A DNA stretch of 62,419 bases from contig JAOZFT010000008.1 of NCBI GenBank assembly GCA_027492035.1, forward strand, positions 1 through 62,419. Direction: 5' to 3'. A program made the position numbers and the translations under genes. Below, piece by piece: positions 26,274-34,600 of the stretch. The notes below the pieces were generated by a model. The model searched no databases. It was not told where the DNA came from and saw only the letters and a program-made list of their open reading frames with translations. The first letter of the stretch is position 1. Every line of letters starts with the position of its first letter. Origin of the DNA: Thermoproteota archaeon. GTDB lineage: Archaea > Korarchaeota > JAOZGF01 > JAOZFZ01.

Positions 26274-27299
26274 ATGAAAGTTGCAATGTATTATAACAAC
26301 AACGACGTACGTTTAGAGGAGTTACCTAAACCCAAAATAGGGCCTGAAGAAATTTTAGTGAAGGTAATGGCTTGTGGGATATGTGGCAGTGACGTTTTAG
26401 AATGGTACAGAATTAAAAGAGCCCCTTTGGTGCTTGGCCACGAAGCCACAGGTGAAATAGTTGAAGTAGGTGAGAAAGTCCGTAAATACAAAGCTGGACA
26501 AAGAGTGTTTGTTTCCCACCACGTACCTTGCGGAAAATGCCGTTACTGCTTAAGGGGACATGAAACAGCCTGTGAAACACTTCACACAACCAATTACTAC
26601 CCTGGAGGCTTCTCTCAATACATTAAGGTGCCGAAAATAAACGTTGAGAAGGGGGTTTACCCCTTGCCTAACAGTTTATCATTTGAAGAAGGAACATTTA
26701 TCGAACCTTTAGGTTGTGTTGTAAGGGGACAAAGACTAGCAAATGTACAGAAAGGAGATACAGTAATTGTTTTAGGTAGTGGAGTTTCAGGGATTCTTCA
26801 TATTCAATTAGCTAAATTTTTAGGGGCTGAAAAAGTAATTGCAACAGACATAAACGATTACAGGTTAAGAGCTGCGAAAAGATTTGGAGCTGATGAAGTA
26901 ATTCACGCAAAAGAGAAAGTGCCTGAAAAAATTCTTCAATTAAATGGAGGTAAACTTGCTGACAAGGTGATAGTTTGTACTGGAGCTGAATCTGCAAGTA
27001 AACAGGCCTTACAATGCGTAGATAGGGGAGGAACTATTCTTTTCTTTGCTGTTCCAGAACCATGGGTAAATATTCAAGTACCTATCACCAAGTTTTGGCG
27101 TAACGAAGTGACCATCATGACTTCCTATGGTGCAGCACCTAGAGATTTAGAAGAATCGTTAAAGTTGCTGTCTAAGCATAAAATAAATGTAAGAGACATG
27201 ATAACACACCGTCTAAGTTTAAAAGAAGCAAATTTAGGGTTTAAATTAGTTACCGCTGCTAATCAATCCTTAAAAGTAATTATTGAACCGCAGAAATGA
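26274..27299 (+). CDS. Zinc-dependent medium-chain dehydrogenase (polyol/threonine type)
   Basis: This 341-residue MDR-family protein has the catalytic zinc site C37 in CGICGSD, H56-E57 in GHE and E142-region FIEPLGC. The structural zinc is held by C86, C89, C92 and C100 in CGKCRYCLRGHETAC. The nucleotide fold is VIVLGSGVSGILHIQLAKF with an acidic TDIND at the end of beta-2, which predicts NAD. This is the sorbitol/threonine dehydrogenase type. It follows the LsrF-like aldolase; together they could make and oxidise a keto-sugar, but the substrate is unknown. The 133-nt gap contains a TTTTAAAG element around 26226, so it may have its own promoter. Confidence 0.9.
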   Translation: MKVAMYYNNNDVRLEELPKPKIGPEEILVKVMACGICGSDVLEWYRIKRAPLVLGHEATGEIVEVGEKVRKYKAGQRVFVSHHVPCGKCRYCLRGHETACETLHTTNYYPGGFSQYIKVPKINVEKGVYPLPNSLSFEEGTFIEPLGCVVRGQRLANVQKGDTVIVLGSGVSGILHIQLAKFLGAEKVIATDINDYRLRAAKRFGADEVIHAKEKVPEKILQLNGGKLADKVIVCTGAESASKQALQCVDRGGTILFFAVPEPWVNIQVPITKFWRNEVTIMTSYGAAPRDLEESLKLLSKHKINVRDMITHRLSLKEANLGFKLVTAANQSLKVIIEPQK

Positions 27300-27895
27300 G
27301 GCTGTAATACTTAACTGAAAGGGAGACACGTTAAGTTTGGATAGTTGGCTACCACATTTTTGAGAAAAAGTATTATTAATGGTGCCTTTTTTAAAGCATC
27401 ATTAAAACTTTGAAAGCCAAATAAGAGGCATACAGTAGTACAGATAGACAAATTAGCAATCCTATGTGTTTTATAACAGTTAACTTAAACAAATTTAACA
27501 CCTCTCAAAAAATTTTTTAAATTAATAAACCATAAAAAATAATTCTAAGGCTGTATTATCTAAAGAAGGGATTTCTATTTAAATTTAGCAGCTTATTTCC
27601 ATTAAATTTTTCCGTTCAAGCAATTTTAACGACTTAAAGTATATATTCCAGGTAAATAATAGATGTACGTCATTTTTCAATTGTAAAAAAAGAAAAAATT
27701 TTGATTAATTTTTTAGTTAATTTTTCAAGAAGAATAGAAGTTATTAAATGGGGGAGAGTACAATTTGAGAAGGATCATCTCCGATAATTTTCAATATCCT
27801 CTAAACTATCCTGTAACATTCACTATAGTCTAAACCTGTGAGAAACACAGAAAAAACAGAAGAAAGTAGGAGGGAAAGTGAAAATTGTGGAAAAT
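27300..27895. other. Intergenic region, nothing recognised
   Basis: About 600 bases of AT-rich sequence between convergent genes. Nothing with a ribosome site and coding character, and no stable RNA structure, was found. Confidence 0.4.
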
Positions 27896-28417
27896 TTATT
27901 TTATTATTTCTAATTTAGTTATTCTTAGGTAACCTTTATCTTCCAGGTCCAGAATTCTGTCAAGAATTGTTGACATCGGGGTTTCTAAAGCATTGGAAGC
28001 TTCTATTAAGTTTATTTCGTTCTTATCGCTTAAGTAGGCAGATATGAGTAGATCGATTTCAGAGGGATTTTCTCCTTCCTCCTCCTTATTTGTGTACTCA
28101 TAATTAATTTTTAAATGAGGTGCAATTGCAAGGAATTCTGATTCTGAGTGGTAATAAAATAAGGCTATCAATAGACTTGAAATAAGCCCCAAGATTAAAA
28201 GGGCGTAAATTTGCCATGTAAATGCGTAATTAAGCATGGAAAGAGAGATTATTAGCGTTAAAATGAAAGTGAAAGTCCCTATTTCGAAACTTGAAATAAA
28301 GCATCTTTTTCTTCTCTTGTTATAAATTTCTTTAATTTGTTTGTTAACCATGGTTAGGTACTTCCTTCGGAGGATTTCCTCCATTTTAATGCATCTCTTT
28401 AGGTAGAGGGGCAACAA
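27896..28417 (-). CDS. Membrane-anchored winged-helix-like protein
   Basis: This 173-residue protein has a basic N-terminal third, two hydrophobic helices (about residues 45-68 and 70-88) and a soluble C-terminal part. That part (IDLLISAYLSDKNEINLIEASNALETPMSTILDRILDLEDKGYLRI) has the helix-helix-helix-wing pattern of a winged-helix domain, so a membrane-tethered DNA-binding or partner-binding function is possible. The start is a TTG behind TAGGAAG, or an ATG 11 codons on. It is the last gene of the minus-strand surface cluster, 276 nt below the giant gene, and may regulate it. Confidence 0.6.
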   Translation of the reverse strand: MLPLYLKRCIKMEEILRRKYLTMVNKQIKEIYNKRRKRCFISSFEIGTFTFILTLIISLSMLNYAFTWQIYALLILGLISSLLIALFYYHSESEFLAIAPHLKINYEYTNKEEEGENPSEIDLLISAYLSDKNEINLIEASNALETPMSTILDRILDLEDKGYLRITKLEIIK

Positions 28418-28693
28418 TAAATTCTTCCTAAATGAAAAATTTTCAACATTAAAAAGGGCTATCTTGGATTATTGAGGGAAGTTGATCCTTAAATTTAAAT
28501 TTTACGTTTTTTAAAAAGCTCAGAAGAAAGTAGAGCTGATTTTCAGGACTTAAAGTAAGTATTTTAGGTAAATAAAGAATGTCTTCTTGTTTTTATTTTT
28601 AAGCAGCTGTCCAAAAATTCAAGAAAGTAACCTAAGAAAGTATGAATTATAAAAGGGTTAAATGTTAAAAAAAATATTTTCTTTACTAAAACT

Positions 28694-31600
28694 TCATTTA
28701 TTTCCTGTAAGATATTGTTGATAAGTTTGAGTTTTTAACCCCATTGCCTCAGCTATTTTCGTCACAGGAGAATTAACTAAAATAACTTGTTTAGCTTTCA
28801 CCTTTGAAGCTGCAATTAAGGCGCTGAGCTGCTCCGGGTTAAACCCTTCTCTTCGAAGGTAGTAAAGTAAAGCTGCATCTACACCTGAGAAGGGTATAAC
28901 TTGCACTAAACCGCCTGAAACCAGTTCATCTAGAACTGTTTTGAGGCTGCGATCCTTTAAAGCCTCAATAAGAGTGTACTCTGAAATAACTAAATTTGAA
29001 GTTTGTTCCAGGAAAGAAGCGAGAAGCTGCATGACATGAAGATTTTTTAGGGATTGATAATCTATCACTGTAAATTTCTTCCTCCTTTTCAAGGCAAAAA
29101 GGGATAATGGAGCTATTAAAGGAAAAACTGCAGCGAACGATGCATAAACTACAGGTTTTATAGCGGGTTGATGCACTGCAGCTGAAGCCAAGCCAATAGG
29201 TAAAGTGGGGGAGGGGGAAGGAATAGGAGAGGTAATGGGGGAAGGAGTGGGAGAGGGGGAAGGAGTAGGAGAAAAAGGAGGGGGGGTATAGGGAGGAGGT
29301 GGGGTAGCTGGGGAAGGTGAAGGGATAGTGGGGGTAGGAGTTTTTGGAGGCGGCGAGGTGAGAGGAGGTGGAGGGACAGGTGGAGTTGTTTTTATACAGG
29401 TGATTTGAGGTTCCTTTACGACTCCACTTAAGAAATAAGTGTTTTTAATTACTTCATGTAAAGATACAGATGTTCCATGAATTAAGGGTTGAACAGTGTA
29501 GTTTACAAGTGCGTAATAAATTGGGGTGTAATTGGTTGGGGTTATGTCGGAGTAAGTGTTAGAGTACCATTTTTCTCCAGGTTTAATTAACACGTTTGGG
29601 TTCTCTTGAAAAATTAACCTGCCTGAAATATTTTTTTCCCTTACGGAAACTTCACTTATATTGTATGAAATTTCTTCAGCTGTGTTTATTACTGAAACGT
29701 TAACTTCCCACCCATTACTTATTTTCTTTTTAGTTAAGCATATGTCAGCGGGACCTACTGCCTTAACGGATTTAATTCTTTCTCCAAGTAAGGTTTCATT
29801 GTTTCTGTAACTCAAATAAGCTGCAGGTAAGGTTGCGTTGAAGGAGGGGGTGAGAATTAGGTTTAAAGTTAATGATTCACTACTTCCCTTCTTTGACGAA
29901 GCCATACTCCAATTAATTTGGTGAGTAGTGTAAGAAAGAACCCCTTTCGTGACAGTTGCTGAAGCAATTTTCACCCAGGAGGGGAACTCTTTGAAGTAAC
30001 TAACATTTTCAATGTCTTGGAAGGTATTAATTTCCACGTTTAATTGACCTTTCCTCTCTTCTCCACAAATTGATGGAGAGAAAGAAAGGAATTCATAAAC
30101 ATTTAGAGGAACTACTGCATATTTAGGGTCGATTTGATATTTCCACCTAACATAATCGCCTGGCCTCAAATTATTAATGTGGAGAGGAGGAGGTACTGGC
30201 GTGTTTGAGGGGGAGGGGTAGTCGAGGTAAAAAGTTACGCCGGTATTGTTAATTTTTACCCATATGTCTGAAAGCGTGTCATTCGTCGGGTTCGAAACTG
30301 TTAAGAAACCGAAAAGTTTGGAGATGTGGAAGGAACCGTCTGGGTAAAAGGTTGCATCCAAATATTCTCTGATTTCCAAGTGGAGGTAGTTGTTTGGGGA
30401 TCCTTTAACTGAAGGAATAAACATGAAAGAAAGTGTGGCAGGCAAAATAAAAAACAAGACTTTATATAACACTTTACATTTCCCTTTTCTTCTCCTTAAT
30501 TGCTTTAAAGAAATTAAAAATAGGGAAAGAGAAAGTGGGAAAATGGTTTCAGTTAACTGCATAAATTTCCTTTCTTCATGTGTCATTTCTTTAACTTCTT
30601 CTTCAATTTTAGGGTCTAAACCTACTTCATAAGCCTTTAAGGTGAAGTATTGTGAGGGACAGGTTGAGGCAGTTAATGTGTAGTTTATGACTTTGAAATT
30701 GTTGGGGTAGGTGTTACCTAAAAAGGAAATGTTCCAGTAATAAATTGTTCCGTCTGTAGTGGATAGGCTTCCGTTATAGTTAGGTTGAGGGTTAACGACA
30801 AGGAAGCCTGAAGGCGCAAAATCGTAAACTACAGCGTTGTAAAGGGGGGTGCCAGCGAAGTTAGTTATGTTCAATGAAACATTGTAACTGCAAGGGTTCA
30901 CTCCTTCCTTCACTGACTTCTTAACACTTAAATTGTAGAGTATTTGTTGAATTCGGTAATTTAAACTGAACTCCGAAGTTCCGTTCCCGGGCAAAGTAGC
31001 TGTGGAAGTCACCCAATCCCCAACTTCAACTCCTTTACCTGTAACGTTTATTTCACAGTTGAAAGAGTTATTGGAGGGGTAAGTTGTACAGTTCCCTAAA
31101 TAAATTAATCCTTCACCGTGGTAAGGAGAAGCGTCGTTTGTGACGCCTGGGTTTGGATTATTTGAACCATTAAATGTGGAGAGATAGAATTCAATGGTTG
31201 AGTTAGCGAAAACAGATTGCGAGGGATAAAGACCAACAAATCCTTTCACATACAGAAAGTTTTTACTTAAATAAATAGATGAAATGTTTGGAAAGTCCAT
31301 GCCGTTGTTAGGTTGACTTGTATTTAGTAACCCGTCATTGTTTGTGACACCGTCTCCTTTAACGCTTCCAGATGAATCGTCACATAAATCTATACCGAGG
31401 CCTGTGTTATTGTAGAAGGCGTTACGGGTTATTGTTACATTGAAGCTGTTCCCGTAACTTGAAATTCTCCAATTAGAAACTATTAAACCAACTAGGTTGT
31501 CATGTAAAACATTGTTCTCCACTCTTACATTTCTGCAGCCCCTGTCAACTAAAACTCCGTAACCTGAACTGTTAACGACGGTGTTGTTTAAAAAGTAAAC

Positions 31601-34600
31601 ATTTCTTAAATTTCCCAGTAATTCAACAGCCCCACCGTCTAAACGGGAAGTGTCAGCTTCACAGTCCCTAATAAGGTTGTACTCTACAGTTACATTGTTT
31701 CCTTGTAAAAGGTCAATAGCTTCACTTGTTTTACTTGAACCCATGTTAGCTTCAAATAATTCACAATACTTAACTTCTAAATTGTTTCCTCCCCCTCTCA
31801 CTAAACCCCAGGAGGAGTAGCCAATATAGGACCCTGTAACTTTTATGTTTTGGTTGTTGACATAAATTATTTCACGTGAAGCACTTGGTTGCCCTGGATA
31901 ACTACCATCTGCCCTAACACCTAGTAAACATCCTTTAATCTGAGACCCTGCTCCATTTAAATAAATTAAACTTGTTACTCCAGTGAAACCGTAAACTGAA
32001 ACGTTTACAAGTAAAAAGTTAGCTCCATCCACTCTTAAACCATAGGAACCTGAAACGTCTATGTTGATTTCTATTTCAGGTTTACTGTAAAAGGGAAGTT
32101 TTTCCTCATCCCCTGTATTTGGTTCAACGTCCCCTCCTATACCTACGGTTCCTCCACTGCCAATTACTCCTTTATTGGTATCCACCCAGTTAAACAATGA
32201 ATTAAACACTGTACCATTAACCACTGTCCCTGAATCTTCAACGTAAGGGAGCCCCCCAACAGTTGAGTTAAGATTTATTCTCCACCATTTATGCTGGATA
32301 TCCTGGACAACGTTAGGGTTCACCATCATCACAAACCAGCTTCTGTCAGGGCCGGTTATAGCGTTAGAATTGATTATGAATTGTCTAAAAGACCCTTGAA
32401 CTGTCCTTGGCTCTGTTGGAGAATCATCAGCATCTCTAGTGTTCACTATCACGTCAAAACTAAAACCAAAATCCACATTTGGTATATAGCATTTAGTGGC
32501 GTTAATAAAAGATACATGCTCATAATGGTTGAAAGATGCGTTTACACTGGAGGAGTTCCAGTAATCACTTACTTCAGGGTCAACCCCGCCAAATTCTGAG
32601 CCGCAATTCAATGTTGAACCTGTGTAATTGCATCCGTAGGTTTGTTCAGCCCAAACATAGGTTTGATCATAGCCTGAATTGTAGCCGTTATTTGCAGGGG
32701 CAGGTTTTACATCTCTCGAATTCACAGTCACAAAGTAGACTCCAGTTTTTTTAACAAAAACAATGTAGTAACCTGTTGAATTAGTGGTTGCATTATAAAC
32801 ATTTACATCTCCGCCGTCAAGTGTTCCGTCTCCATCATCTACGAAAACCCTTACTTCAACACCAGATTTACCCTCGTCACCGGGTTCAAAAGGGTCTCCC
32901 CTGGAGTCAGAGTCCTCAAAAACCCTGCCCTCAATCTGGCAAAGGACAGTGAAGTTAGTTTCATCTATGTTGAAATACGTTGTGTAGTTTTCAGGGTCCG
33001 TAGGTCTCCCAGGGATATGGATTAAACCGTTCTTTGAAGGATCAATTGTAGAGGTTGACAAATCTTTAGCGTAAACTTTAACCTCCCATTCTCCGCATGG
33101 ATCAGAGGGTTTTATTACGTAAACGTTACTGTTTGTGAATACGCCATCTCCTGCTGTCACGTCTCCATGCGTGCCGTCATCATATAGAGTCGCAGTAGTT
33201 TTAATATTTCCTTCGGAATCAATAACTTCAGCTATTATACTTCTAGTAGGAGCTGCATCAACCGCAGCTGTAACATTAACAACATCTCCATAAGTGTAGT
33301 TCCCTTTTGGAGAGGTTAGGTTAACACCAAACCCCTCAGCCATAGCAGCTTGAAGAGTTGCGGTAACTGGGCACCAAACAACGTCGTCAATATATACCCA
33401 AGTTTTATAGTAAGGGTCATAATATGTGTGAAGGTTAAAGTAAACCCTTAAGGTTTGGCCTGCATAAGGAGATAAACTGTAGAGATAAGTTAACCAGCCT
33501 GAATCAGCGTAATAACCATAACTCCAACCTGGGTTTGGGTTGTATCCTGAAATCAATGTAGCCAACACCGTGTTGCTTGTATCTCTTAATGTCACTGTTA
33601 AGTAGTCATAGTATGCTGAGTCCCAACTTTCAACGCGGTAAGAGAAATATAGGTTTCCACCATCCGAAGGAACAGTAAATTGGTAGTATGCCCAAGTGTT
33701 TTCACCATTAGGTGTCAAATCTTCATCATTGTCTCTGTAACCCATCAAGAGAGAGTAATTTCCAGTGTAGGGGGCTCCGCTGTCTATTATTGGTGAAGGG
33801 GAACCATAATTGTCGTATACAGTATATGGCCCTCTTGGACTAGCTTCTATTTGTGAATTAATGTTAGGTGGGTTTCTGCCATAAACCCAATAAGAAAGAC
33901 TTCCTGATTCCAGACCTGTATTTAAAGTGTCAAGGCTTGTTTTCGCTCCATTTTCCAGTATGTCAAAGTAAATGTAATAAGTTGTTGCTGAAGGTAGGTT
34001 TTTATCTAAAATGAACCTTACAGTTCCTACTCCGTTACTTACGGGTATGTATTCTTGGGAAGGCACCAAGTTGCCTTCATCATTAATTACCCTTACCGAA
34101 TTCGGGTCAAAAGTCCCTGTTATGTTAAGTCTACTAAGCAAATTACTAAAGTTAACATAAACTGTTATCACGTGGTTTTGCTGCGTTGAAGGTATTGACA
34201 CAGGCACTCTGTAGTGCCAGTCTTCACCGTTGTTAGGACCATCAGGGTCCCACCATTCCGGGACATTGTAGAGGATGTAATAGTACCTGTTTGGGTCGTC
34301 ATAAAAAATTACTTCATTCCCTTCCTGAACCCAAATTTTTATTTCTTCTACTACGTTACCAACTTTTTTAAAAACCTTGAACGCCTGTGCACCCCTCGGT
34401 AGGTAAGCTTTTAACCTAACCCATTTATTCCTTGTTTTGTTTTCAAGAATCACTGTGACTTTCTTGTTAAGAAGGTCTATTACTTGGTGAACCTTAATTT
34501 CTCTCTTCCCCATTATTAATTTTTCAATTAGTAGATTGCAGTTGCTTGGAACAAAGATTGATCCGTTAAATATTTTTATCCTTGCTCTCCCAATTAGGAG

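Noticed and set aside
29180..29395. Possible CRISPR or minisatellite because of repeated GGGGAAGGAG units
   Set aside because: The units are short, irregular, without spacers and in frame as Pro/Ser/Thr codons of the surface protein stalk.
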